DNA of 9,748 nt from Neorhizobium sp. UBA7851 (GTDB taxonomy: Bacteria; Pseudomonadota; Alphaproteobacteria; Rhizobiales; Rhizobiaceae): the NCBI GenBank assembly GCA_002500765.1, contig DLSX01000219.1, positions 1 through 9,748 of the forward strand. Reading direction: 5' to 3'. Of this stretch, positions 1 through 6,099 are shown piece by piece. A program made the translations under genes and the position numbers. Numbering within the stretch: position 1 is the first letter of the stretch; each line of letters begins with the position of its first letter. The notes under the pieces are model-generated. The model worked only from the letters and a program-made list of their open reading frames with translations. It did not search any database and was not told the DNA's origin.

Positions 1-660
1 CATGGCGCCGATGCGCGCCGTCCGCTTGAGCACCAGCCCGGCATCGGGCGCGCGCACGGTGCTGCGCTCGATCGTCAGTTCGATGTCCTTCCGCTCACGG
101 GCAATCAGTTCGGCGTCGGCTTCCGAAAGCGCGAGCGACTGGCGCGCCAGCCGCAGCTCGGCCACGGCGCGGGCATGGGCGTTTTCATGCTCGTCCAGAA
201 GCTGCTGTGATACCGCGCCCTTTGGCTGAAGTGCCCGGCTGCGTTCCAGCACCTTGCGTGCTTCCGCCTCGCTTACAGCCGCAACCTCCAGCCTGCTGCC
301 TTCCACTTCGGCTGCGGCTCTTGCCCGCAACATGCTCACCGAATTCTTGTCCAGCAGCATCCGCGCTTCGGTCGTGTCGATCAGCGCAAGCGGCTGTCCC
401 TTTCCGACCCGCTGTCCGACTTCAGCAAGAATATGTTCGATCATTCTCCCTTCGATGAAGGGGCGCACCTCTACCTCTTCTCTGGCAACGAGCGAACCGA
501 CGACCGGGATTTTCTCCGCCACTTCGGCCTGCCGGGCAACGACGACCGTGACCGGCATCTGGCTTTCAGCCTGTGACGCCGAGAGAAAAACAAGCCAAAG
601 CACCAGCGTCGACAGGACAAGACGCAGTAGCGGCAGCATTGATCGGGATATCCCGTACAT
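1..660 (-). CDS. Efflux pump periplasmic adaptor (HlyD/AcrA type), C-terminus missing
   Basis: Membrane fusion protein of a probable RND-type efflux pump, which would link an inner membrane transporter to an outer membrane channel. The 220 visible residues begin with a signal peptide: Arg at 6 and 13, a hydrophobic stretch at about 14-28, and likely cleavage after SASQA at residue 31. Residues 62-95 form the first half of a lipoyl-like barrel, with FIEGRM, GQRVGKGQPL and ALID typical of the family. Residues 97-198 are Ala/Glu/Arg-rich helical hairpin, with the loop near KGAVSQQ. The second lipoyl half starts at STVRAPDAGLV (200-210). Family members usually have 350-400 residues, so roughly 40% lies beyond the left edge. 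The ATG at 660 is chosen because GGAAGGG precedes it at a suitable distance; ATG 639 is an alternative. The family call is firm, the pump class and substrate are not. The pump gene is expected just to the left. Confidence 0.85.
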   Translation of the reverse strand, partial: MYGISRSMLPLLRLVLSTLVLWLVFLSASQAESQMPVTVVVARQAEVAEKIPVVGSLVAREEVEVRPFIEGRMIEHILAEVGQRVGKGQPLALIDTTEARMLLDKNSVSMLRARAAAEVEGSRLEVAAVSEAEARKVLERSRALQPKGAVSQQLLDEHENAHARAVAELRLARQSLALSEADAELIARERKDIELTIERSTVRAPDAGLVLKRTARIGAM

Positions 661-678
661 GAAGCACCCTTCCGTTTG

Positions 679-698
679 ATCCGCAGGTCTCTGCGGAT
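679..698. repeat. Perfect hairpin upstream of the efflux adaptor gene
   Basis: ATCCGCAG (679-686), loop GTCT (687-690), CTGCGGAT (691-698): an 8-bp perfect stem with a 4-base loop. No T-run follows on either strand, so it does not look like a standard intrinsic terminator. It lies just upstream of the ribosome binding site of the adaptor gene and could be an operator or a 5' leader structure. Confidence 0.6.
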
Positions 699-722
699 GA
701 TCGATACGCAAGCGTAGCGATC
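699..722. repeat. Second, near-perfect hairpin abutting the first
   Basis: GATCG-A-TACGC (699-709), AA (710-711), GCGTA-G-CGATC (712-722): 10 of 11 positions pair, with one A/G mismatch. It starts at the base after the first hairpin ends. As a 24-bp dyad it resembles the size of operators bound by dimeric efflux regulators such as TetR-type proteins, but no regulator gene is visible in the window. It could also slow transcription coming from the ftrD-like gene. Confidence 0.55.
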
Positions 723-791
723 AGGACGCCGTGCCGGTGTGTCGTCACGTTAAGAAAGGTTACGTCAACGGGATGCGCGGTGATCGGTAGC

Positions 792-2252
792 TTAAAGCCC
801 GATAATCGCCGGCCACCAGCCGAGACCAACGAAAAGGCTGCCGGCAAGACCCGGAAGTAACGGCAGCAAGCGTCGATACGGCGTGACCTTTTGCCGTTCG
901 AGGATCTTTATGCCGAGCCAGATACTCCACATCAGTCCCATCAGGAACAACCCGCCACGGATCGCGCCTGCACCACCTGCGCCAATGGCAGTATAGCGCA
1001 GCGGCTCCAGCAGTTCCGCCCCAAGTCCGATGATGAGGCTGATAAGCGCGATCGGAGCATATTGATAACCGAGTTCGGTGAACAGCTGGCCAAAACTGCC
1101 GTCCGCTCCCGCCCGCCTCGCCAGAAAGGCGCTTACCGCGGTCAGCAACGCAAGGACGGCGGTCAATGCTGCCATGACCGCCAGCATGAAGAAGACGATC
1201 ATGATGAAATCGAGCCAGCGGAACACTTCCGCGCGCGCCGGATGAACGCTCATCAGCCATGATGGACCAATAGCGGTGACCCAGTTCCAGTGATGCTGGA
1301 TTGCGAAAACACCGAAAGCCTGCCGCCATTGCTGGTATTGCGGCAGGACCAGCCAGAGAAAACCGCCGAGAGCGACGCCGGTATCGAGAAACAGGAACCA
1401 CGCTTCCGCCTTATTGGCACGGTGATCGCGGATATCCTCGATCTCGCGGCCCGGACGGCGCAGGTCCAGCCGGATGCTCCCCGCCGCCTGGGGATGGACG
1501 CAGCGAAAACACTCGATGCAGTGCCGGCTTTCGCTCTTGCGCGGCAGATCGATCATCGTCGGGCAGGCGCCCTTCTGGCTATAGGCATCACCGCCGGGCA
1601 ATCGCATTTTCGGGGTGAACTGCACCGCGCCAAGGCGGGAATAGAGCCCGAGTACTCGGCCGATCGGGCAGAGATGCCTGCACCAGACCCGTTTCTTGCG
1701 GCCGTAAAGACCGCCGATCGCGATCGCCAACAGCATCGTGCCACCGAAGAGCCCCGCAGCGGCTTCGGGGTGATCGCGAACGCCGATCGTCTGGCCGTAA
1801 AGCGTCATGAGGATGAAGCTCAACGCCGGCGTGCCCTCCCAGCGGATCCAGGTAGGGATCCGGCGCTGCAGGCCGTAACGATTGGCGAGCTCCGAAGCCG
1901 CACCCATGGGGCACAAGAGACCGCACCAGATCCGCCCGAAGACGATGACGGACAGGAAGACCAGCGGAAACCAGATGCCCCAGAGCAGATATTGCAGCGC
2001 CAAAGTTCCGTTGGAGAGCGGCGTCGTCTCCGCTGGCGGGTCCGGCAACAGGAGCGGCAGGCCGAGCACCAGAAGAAATGCAAGAAACATAACGCCCTGG
2101 ATGATCCAGAAATGCGGGCGCGTCCGCACGAAGAACGCCTCCAGCTCCACGAGCCAGTTCGAACGTTCGGGCAGTTCTTCCGCTGCCGCAGGCGGCAATG
2201 GCTCGCATGACGCAGCAGAGGCGAAATCACGATGACGGTAAATCTCTGTCAT
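792..2252 (-). CDS. ftrD: Membrane polyferredoxin of the ferrous iron uptake system (FtrD-like)
   Basis: A 486-residue inner membrane iron-sulfur protein, predicted to pass electrons to the FTR1 permease system as FtrD does in Brucella and Bordetella. Two CxxxCP motifs of the NapH/NosR/CcoG type are visible, C110-GLL-C114-P and C191-RHL-C195-P. A ferredoxin-like set follows: C230 in GACP, then C245, C248 and C251 in HCIECFRC. Hydrophobic segments lie at about 48-70, 87-106, 143-157, 167-184, 287-305, 346-372, 398-416, 431-450 and 463-480. The ATG at 2252 (MTEIYRHRD) is preceded by GAAAGA at a 6-base spacing. The frame stays open upstream to a TTG at 2330, but that extension does not look like a protein start. 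The gene is divergent from ftrA, whereas the described operons are collinear. The family is certain. The FtrD role rests mainly on its neighbours, because other NapH-like proteins share these motifs. Confidence 0.85.
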   Translation of the reverse strand: MTEIYRHRDFASAASCEPLPPAAAEELPERSNWLVELEAFFVRTRPHFWIIQGVMFLAFLLVLGLPLLLPDPPAETTPLSNGTLALQYLLWGIWFPLVFLSVIVFGRIWCGLLCPMGAASELANRYGLQRRIPTWIRWEGTPALSFILMTLYGQTIGVRDHPEAAAGLFGGTMLLAIAIGGLYGRKKRVWCRHLCPIGRVLGLYSRLGAVQFTPKMRLPGGDAYSQKGACPTMIDLPRKSESRHCIECFRCVHPQAAGSIRLDLRRPGREIEDIRDHRANKAEAWFLFLDTGVALGGFLWLVLPQYQQWRQAFGVFAIQHHWNWVTAIGPSWLMSVHPARAEVFRWLDFIMIVFFMLAVMAALTAVLALLTAVSAFLARRAGADGSFGQLFTELGYQYAPIALISLIIGLGAELLEPLRYTAIGAGGAGAIRGGLFLMGLMWSIWLGIKILERQKVTPYRRLLPLLPGLAGSLFVGLGWWPAIIGL

Positions 2253-2276
2253 TTCATATCTTTCGACGCCAAGGCA

Positions 2277-2282
2277 ACTATA
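2277..2282 (-). promoter_or_regulatory. Possible -10 element of ftrD
   Basis: TATAGT on the minus strand matches 5 of 6 consensus bases and would place the transcript start about 18 bases before the chosen ATG. The best -35 at an 18-base spacing (TCGATG) matches only 3 of 6, so the call is tentative. Confidence 0.3.
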
Positions 2283-2329
2283 GAGCGTAAATTTGTCGCA
2301 CATCGAAACCGGAACAGGCACGCCCGCCA

Positions 2330-2363
2330 ATCAGGACAACCATTCTCATGTTTATCAGGACAA
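2330..2363. repeat. Direct repeat ATCAGGACAA in the ftr intergenic region
   Basis: ATCAGGACAA occurs at 2330-2339 and again at 2354-2363, a perfect 10-bp direct repeat with a 24-bp period, close to two helical turns. Such a pair could be bound by a regulator on one DNA face. An 8-base partial copy, ATCAGGAC, also occurs at 720-727 near the adaptor gene and may be chance. Confidence 0.55.
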
Positions 2364-2381
2364 TGAGTGAAAGTATTTGAA

Positions 2382-2412
2382 TTTTGTCATTTATTTCAGC
2401 AGCCTGACAAAA
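2382..2412. promoter_or_regulatory. Inverted repeat TTTTGTCA/TGACAAAA upstream of ftrA, candidate operator
   Basis: TTTTGTCA (2382-2389) and its exact reverse complement TGACAAAA (2405-2412) are separated by 15 bases, so the half-site centres are 23 bp apart. There is no T-run after the second arm and no gene end nearby, so it is not a terminator. Its position just upstream of the ftrA -35-like sequence fits an operator. Which protein would bind it is unknown. Confidence 0.45.
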
Positions 2413-2483
2413 ACTTTCGCACTTGACTCCACATTGCAGCGGATGAATGCTGGCGCCAGAATTCTGCGAAACAAGGACCCGTT

Positions 2484-3035
2484 ATGCGCGAAAACAGTTT
2501 TCTGAAGGCAGCCCTTTTGCCGGCCGCCTTCGCTGCTGCGACACTCTTCTCCGCCGGTTCGGTGGCGGCTCTCGAATATCCGATCGGCGAACCGCAGGAA
2601 GGCGGCGGCATGGAGGTGGCGGCAGTCTATCTGCAGCCGATCCTGATGGAACCAGCCCACATGATGCGCGCGGCCGCCGACTCCGACGTGCATCTGGAAG
2701 CCGATATCCACGCCACGCGGGACAACAAGAACGGCTTTGCCAACGGCGACTGGGTGCCCGACCTGACGATCAGCTATGTGCTGACCAAGGGCGGCGCGAA
2801 AGTCTCGGAAGGTCCGCTGATGCCGATGGTTGCCTCCGACGGCCCGCATTACGGCGATAATGTCAAGCTTGACGGCCCCGGCGAATACAAGCTCGTGTTC
2901 AAGATCGCACCGCCCGACGGCATGATGTTCGGCCGCCATGTGGATGATGAAACCGGCGTTGCCAAATGGTTCGAACCATTCGAGACCAGCTATGACTTCA
3001 CCTTCACCGGCGTGGGCAAAAAGGGTGGCTACTGA
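2484..3035 (+). CDS. ftrA: Periplasmic P19/FetP-type iron-binding protein (FtrA-like)
   Basis: A 182-residue exported protein of the P19/Tpd/FetP family, which captures iron (with copper as a bound cofactor in studied members) and delivers it to an FTR1 permease. The signal peptide covers about residues 1-29, with cleavage near SVAA and the mature start at LEYPIGEP. Family hallmarks follow: the conserved MEPAHMM segment, HLEADIHA (H70, E72, H76), MPMVASDGPHYGDN (M113, M115, H122) and GRHVDDETGV (H152). The spacing of H70, M115, H122 and H152 fits the metal site of E. coli FetP, with an offset accounted for by the signal peptide. AAGGA lies 6 bases before the ATG. It is first in an ftrABC run. 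Length and motifs match the family fully, so this call is secure; the gene name follows Brucella/Bordetella usage. Confidence 0.93.
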   Translation: MRENSFLKAALLPAAFAAATLFSAGSVAALEYPIGEPQEGGGMEVAAVYLQPILMEPAHMMRAAADSDVHLEADIHATRDNKNGFANGDWVPDLTISYVLTKGGAKVSEGPLMPMVASDGPHYGDNVKLDGPGEYKLVFKIAPPDGMMFGRHVDDETGVAKWFEPFETSYDFTFTGVGKKGGY

Positions 3036-3076
3036 TCATCCTCCGGCCTGGGCTGCCCCCCGCAGAGGACAGTGCC

Positions 3077-3112
3077 ATGGCCTCACCATGGTACTGCTCT
3101 TTGCTTCTTTGA
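3077..3112 (+). other. Short 11-codon frame overlapping the ftrB start
   Basis: ATG at 3077 is followed by 10 more sense codons and a TGA at 3110-3112, in a different frame from ftrB. It has the best ribosome binding site in the ftrA-ftrB gap, AGAGGA at 3064-3069, with 7 bases to the ATG. Its peptide (MASPWYCSLLL) has no known role. It may be chance, a coupling device for ftrB, or a sign of a base error near 3077-3112. Confidence 0.25.
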
Positions 3113-3420
3113 TTGTCTCCCCGGGACAAGCGATTGCCGAAGACGATCCGAGTTTCACCATCACCTTCAACGATGGCGAGGTTTCACCGTCGCGTCTCGA
3201 AGTCCCGGCCGAAACCCGCTTCGAGATCCGGCTGATCAACAACGGCCAGACACCGGCGGAATTCGAAAGCATTCCGCTGAGCAAGGAGAAGGTGATCGGG
3301 CCGGGTGTCTCGACCTTCATCGTCATCAAATATCTCGATCCGGGTGAATATTCGTTCTTCGACGATTTCCACCCGGACGCCCCGCCTGCGGTTCTTGTCG
3401 CGGTCCCTTCGGAAGACTGA
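3088..3420 (+). CDS. ftrB: Small periplasmic cupredoxin-like protein (FtrB-like)
   Basis: A 110-residue exported protein with a single cupredoxin-fold domain, the FtrB partner of P19-type iron importers, proposed to oxidise or hand over iron. Residues 1-17 are a hydrophobic signal ending in QAIA, with the mature start at EDDPSF. The family signatures TPAEFES, KEKVIGPG and DPGEYSFFDDFHPDAPP are present. There is one His (H95) and no Cys, so it lacks the usual type-1 copper Cys ligand. ATG 3088 gives the usual length of about 110 residues, but no ribosome binding site sits close to it. The signal there also lacks a positive N-terminus. GTG 3025 in the same frame overlaps the ftrA stop and would add an arginine-containing N-region, so the start is uncertain. 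The gene lies between ftrA and ftrC; its stop is one base before ftrC. Confidence 0.85.
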   Translation: MVLLFASLIVSPGQAIAEDDPSFTITFNDGEVSPSRLEVPAETRFEIRLINNGQTPAEFESIPLSKEKVIGPGVSTFIVIKYLDPGEYSFFDDFHPDAPPAVLVAVPSED

Positions 3421-3421
3421 C

Positions 3422-4258
3422 ATGTTTGCGTCTATTGCCTTCGTCGTCTGGCGCGAAAGCGTCGAAGCCCTGCTGGTGATCGGCATTCTCGATGCCTGGC
3501 TGGTCAGCCGAAGTATCGAAACCAGCCGCGCCCGCGGCTTCCTCTGGGGTGGCGCCGCTGCGGGTCTCGGTGTTGCAGGGATTCTCGCAGCATTGCTGCT
3601 CTGGCTTGGAGAGGCGGTTTCAGACGATACCCAGACGATCTACCAGACGGTAATCGCGCTGCTTGCCACCGCACTCATCCTGCAGATGGTATTCTGGATG
3701 CGCAGTCAGGCCCGCTCGATGCGCAGTGAACTCGAAGGTTCTCTGAACACCGCGGTTGCGGCAGGCAACTGGTGGGGTGTCTTCCTGCTGGCGCTGATCG
3801 CCGTTGCCCGCGAAGGCAGCGAGACGGTCGTATTCATCTACGGCATTCTGTCAGCCGGCGTCATGGGTTCGCTGTTCGCCGGTGTCCTTGCCGGGGTGAC
3901 CGGCTTCGTGCTTGCCGCCATCACCTATGCCCTGCTGATGACCGGCAGCCGGGCGATCTCGTGGCGTATCTTCTTCCGCATTTCGGAGATCGTGTTGCTG
4001 TTCCTCGCCTGCGGCCTGTTGATGACCGGCATCGATGGACTGATCAACCTGGATATCCTGCCCCGCCTGTCACGGGCGCTCTGGAACACCAATTTCCTGC
4101 TATCGGATGGCGCCACCGCCGGTGGCTTCTTCGCGTCGATGACGGGCTATCGCGCCCGCCCCAACCTGATGCAGCTCATCGTCTTCTGCTGCTACTGGAT
4201 TGCCGTTCTGGCCGTGATCTACCGACCACGTCGCGGTTCGTTTTCCGCAGCTTCGTGA
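3422..4258 (+). CDS. ftrC: FTR1-family iron permease (FtrC-like)
   Basis: A 278-residue inner membrane permease that carries iron into the cell. Both FTR1 signatures are intact: RESVE at residues 11-15 and REGSE at 130-134; the glutamates of such REXXE motifs are iron ligands in the family. Hydrophobic segments lie at about 3-25, 41-63, 75-92, 117-140, 148-173, 188-205 and 250-267, giving the usual seven. The ATG at 3422 follows the ftrB stop by one base, with GGAAG at a 6-base spacing, so translational coupling with ftrB is likely. The frame is open further upstream inside ftrB, but that part is an overlap artefact. The 3' end faces the aminotransferase gene with 12 bases between the stops and no room for a separate terminator. 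The length matches bacterial FTR1/EfeU-type permeases. Confidence 0.93.
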   Translation: MFASIAFVVWRESVEALLVIGILDAWLVSRSIETSRARGFLWGGAAAGLGVAGILAALLLWLGEAVSDDTQTIYQTVIALLATALILQMVFWMRSQARSMRSELEGSLNTAVAAGNWWGVFLLALIAVAREGSETVVFIYGILSAGVMGSLFAGVLAGVTGFVLAAITYALLMTGSRAISWRIFFRISEIVLLFLACGLLMTGIDGLINLDILPRLSRALWNTNFLLSDGATAGGFFASMTGYRARPNLMQLIVFCCYWIAVLAVIYRPRRGSFSAAS

Positions 4259-4270
4259 AGCAAGGCGACA

Positions 4271-5440
4271 TTAAAGAGCGCGGATATAGTCGCTCAGTCG
4301 CCCGGCCGCGTCCTCGATCTGCCTCGGATCGCGCAGATAGCAGGCGCGCATGAAGGCTTCGCCGCCCGGCCCGAAGGCCGTGCCGGGCGCAAGCCCGACA
4401 CCGGTCGCATCGACGATCCTGAACGCTTCCGCACGCGCATCCGTCACGCCGTCGATCTTGAGGAACGCATAGAGCGCGCCCGGTGGGCGGCGGGTTTCCA
4501 CCCGGTTGGTCGCCACCAGCGCATCACAGAGAATGTCACGCGAAGTCCGCGCCCGCTCGATATTGGTGCGGACGAAATCGTCGCCTTGATCGAGCGCCGC
4601 AATCGCGCCCTTCTGCATGAACTGCGCCACGCCGGACGTGGAATACTGGATGAGGTTGGTCAGCGTCTGGCCGATTTCGGCAGGCGCCACCATCCAGCCG
4701 ACCCGCCAGCCGGTCATGCACCAGTTTTTAGAAAACGACTGGGCGAAGATGATCCGGTCGTCCTTTTCCATCACGTCCATGAAGGACGGAGCGCGGGCGC
4801 CATCGAAATAATAGAGACCATAGATCTCGTCGGCGATGATCCAGAGACCATGCTTGCGGGCAAGATCGAGCACCGCGGCCAGATCCTCCTTCGTCGCGGT
4901 CCAGCCGGTCGGATTCGACGGCGAGTTGATGAACAGCGCCTTGCTCTTCGGTGTGATCGCAGAAGCCAGGCGATCGATATCGATCTTCCACTGACCGTCG
5001 ATAAAATCCAGTTCGACCGACTTCGGCTTCACCTCGGACACGAGAGCGGCATGCATGGCATTCGGCCATGACGGCGAAAAATAGAGGATCTCGTCACCGG
5101 CCGAGACCGTTGCCTGGATCGCCAGCACGATCGATTGCATGCCCGAACCGGTGACATAGATATTGTCGACGGAAAGATCGGTCGCGTAATGGCGCTGGTA
5201 ATAGCGGACGATCGCCTGGCGAAGCTCGGGAATGCCTTGCGTCCAGGTATAGAAAGTCTCACCCGCGAGCAGCGCATCCGCTGCCGTCTTCGTGATGAAT
5301 TCCGGCGTCGGCAGATCGCCCTCGCCGATCCACAGCGGCATCAGGTTGTCGCGACCCCTTGCATAGGTGACGATTTCGCCAATGCCGCTGCGAGGTGCCG
5401 CCGCGGCACGGGCGCTGATATCCGGTCTGATGAAATTCAT
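4271..5440 (-). CDS. Class I pyridoxal-phosphate aminotransferase
   Basis: A 389-residue cytoplasmic fold-type I aminotransferase moving an amino group between an amino acid and a 2-oxo acid. Visible hallmarks: N176 in NSPSNPTG; D204 and Y207 in ADEIYG, which contact the cofactor ring; the Schiff-base lysine K238 in SFSKNW with R246 in MTGWRVGW; and R365 in MRACYL at the substrate carboxylate position. The length is typical and the domain complete. Motifs do not fix the substrate. Beside the arginase and ornithine cyclodeaminase genes, candidates include an aspartate- or aromatic-type enzyme or an arginine:pyruvate transaminase (AruH-like). The ATG at 5440 is preceded by CCCCTCC, the opposite of a ribosome binding site; the frame extends to a TTG at 5470, also without one. 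The gene lies 105 bases after the Lrp gene on the same strand and is probably co-transcribed, although a TTGACG at 5513-5508 could be a weak promoter. Confidence 0.9.
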   Translation of the reverse strand: MNFIRPDISARAAAAPRSGIGEIVTYARGRDNLMPLWIGEGDLPTPEFITKTAADALLAGETFYTWTQGIPELRQAIVRYYQRHYATDLSVDNIYVTGSGMQSIVLAIQATVSAGDEILYFSPSWPNAMHAALVSEVKPKSVELDFIDGQWKIDIDRLASAITPKSKALFINSPSNPTGWTATKEDLAAVLDLARKHGLWIIADEIYGLYYFDGARAPSFMDVMEKDDRIIFAQSFSKNWCMTGWRVGWMVAPAEIGQTLTNLIQYSTSGVAQFMQKGAIAALDQGDDFVRTNIERARTSRDILCDALVATNRVETRRPPGALYAFLKIDGVTDARAEAFRIVDATGVGLAPGTAFGPGGEAFMRACYLRDPRQIEDAAGRLSDYIRAL

Positions 5441-5545
5441 GGAGGGGTGTCTCGGCTTGAAGAAAATCAAATTGCAGGGTGAGAGGACTAAGCGCGTCGA
5501 TTGTGGCCGTCAACGGGCAGAATCTTGAGCGGGACGCGAAAATGC

Positions 5546-5983
5546 TCAGAGCCGTGCCCGCGTGCTGCGCGGTGTCGCCAGAAGCAGGTTCGTCTCGCTG
5601 GCGGTGATGCCCTGAACCAGCCTTATGCGGCGCAGCACATTGTCGAAATCCGCAAGCGTCGCCGTCCCCAGTTCGACGATCAGATCCCAGCGCCCGTTGG
5701 TCGTGTGGATCTCCGACACCTCGGGAAATCCGCCGAGCGTCTGGATCACCCGGTCGGCAACCCGCCCCTCGATCTCCACCATCATGATGCCGCGCACCGG
5801 CAGTTCCACCGCATCCGCCCTCAGGATCACCGTATAGCCGAGAATGTCGCGGTTGCGCTCCAGCTTTTCCATCCGCGCCCGCACGGTTGCTCTCGACGTA
5901 CCGAGATCGGCCGCTAGATCCGAAATGCTGCGGCGGGCATCGTGACGCAAAAGCGTCACCAGCTTGTGGTCGAATTCATTCAT
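5546..5983 (-). CDS. Lrp/AsnC-family transcription regulator
   Basis: A 145-residue DNA-binding regulator responding to an amino acid. The N-terminal helix-turn-helix covers about residues 18-42, with recognition helix TSRATVRARMEKLE. The C-terminal RAM effector and oligomerisation domain covers about 66-138 and carries the conserved NGRWDLIVEL segment (96-105). Length is standard. ATG 5983 is chosen; a TTG two codons upstream (5989) is possible and neither has a clear ribosome binding site. The gene is divergent from the arginase gene across 116 bases, the classic placement of a local regulator. It therefore most likely controls arginase/ornithine cyclodeaminase expression and its own, with arginine or ornithine as effector. 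That specificity is inferred from position only. Confidence 0.92.
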   Translation of the reverse strand: MNEFDHKLVTLLRHDARRSISDLAADLGTSRATVRARMEKLERNRDILGYTVILRADAVELPVRGIMMVEIEGRVADRVIQTLGGFPEVSEIHTTNGRWDLIVELGTATLADFDNVLRRIRLVQGITASETNLLLATPRSTRARL

Positions 5984-6011
5984 GCGCAAATTGATAGATC
6001 ATGCTGCCGAA

Positions 6012-6040
6012 ATGAAAAGCCATTTTATCGATTTTGGCAA
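6012..6040 (-). promoter_or_regulatory. Predicted promoter of the Lrp gene
   Basis: On the minus strand TTGCCA (6040-6035) matches 5 of 6 bases of a -35. It is followed after 17 bases by TTTCAT (6017-6012), which matches 4 of 6 of a -10. Transcription would start about 20-25 bases before the chosen ATG. Confidence 0.35.
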
Positions 6041-6046
6041 TTCGAT
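6027..6046. promoter_or_regulatory. Dyad over the lrp promoter, candidate Lrp operator
   Basis: A 20-bp dyad, ATCGAnTT-N4-AAnTCGAT, with 14 of 20 positions symmetrical. It covers the -35 and part of the spacer of the predicted lrp promoter. AsnC/Lrp proteins commonly bind imperfect AT-rich dyads of about 15 bp, so this fits an autoregulatory site. The match is by form only. Confidence 0.4.
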
Positions 6047-6057
6047 CCATTCAATCC
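6040..6057. repeat. Tandem 9-bp repeat in the lrp-arginase gap
   Basis: ATTCGATCC (6040-6048) is followed directly by ATTCAATCC (6049-6057), 8 of 9 bases identical. It overlaps the right arm of the dyad at 6027-6046. An 8-bp palindrome, ATGATCAT, lies further on at 6069-6076, shortly before the arginase gene. Together they make the gap rich in possible regulator contacts. Confidence 0.4.
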
Positions 6058-6099
6058 GCCACGAACTCATGATCATTTTCAAATAAACGGAGTAGACTC

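Larger units (their letters stand above)
2253..2483. promoter_or_regulatory. Divergent intergenic region between ftrD and ftrA
   Basis: A 231-bp AT-richer gap that must hold both promoters. For ftrD a -10-like TATAGT is visible on the minus strand (2282-2277), with no good -35. For ftrA, CTTGAC (2422-2427) resembles a -35, but the hexamer at -10 distance is poor; TTGTCA (2384-2389) is another -35 candidate. Direct and inverted repeats listed separately lie between these elements. I looked for the rhizobial iron-responsive element (TGA-N9-TCA) at 2364-2392 and did not find it. Iron control through Irr, RirA or a Fur-like protein is expected from the gene content but is not proven by sequence. 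Confidence 0.5.

Noticed and set aside
254..679. A 141-codon Ser/Thr-rich plus-strand open frame
   Set aside because: It lies opposite the efflux adaptor gene, whose signal peptide and lipoyl motifs are clear; the Ser richness comes from reverse-complemented coding bias.
679..698. Intrinsic terminator for ftrD
   Set aside because: The stem is perfect but no T-run follows on the minus strand (the next bases read CAAACGG), so only a hairpin is reported.
1290..2210. A 306-codon plus-strand open frame
   Set aside because: It lies opposite ftrD, is rich in Arg, Glu, Asp and Gln with no domain, and is explained by the high GC content of the real gene, which has clear Cys motifs and membrane helices.
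2253..2330. 26-residue N-terminal extension of ftrD from TTG 2330
   Set aside because: It would run through the direct repeat and the -10-like element, has no ribosome binding site, and does not look like a protein start; ATG 2252 fits better.
2364..2392. Rhizobial iron-responsive element (TGA-N9-TCA)
   Set aside because: Each TGA in this stretch was tested for a TCA nine bases later and none fits; the nearest pair has six bases between.
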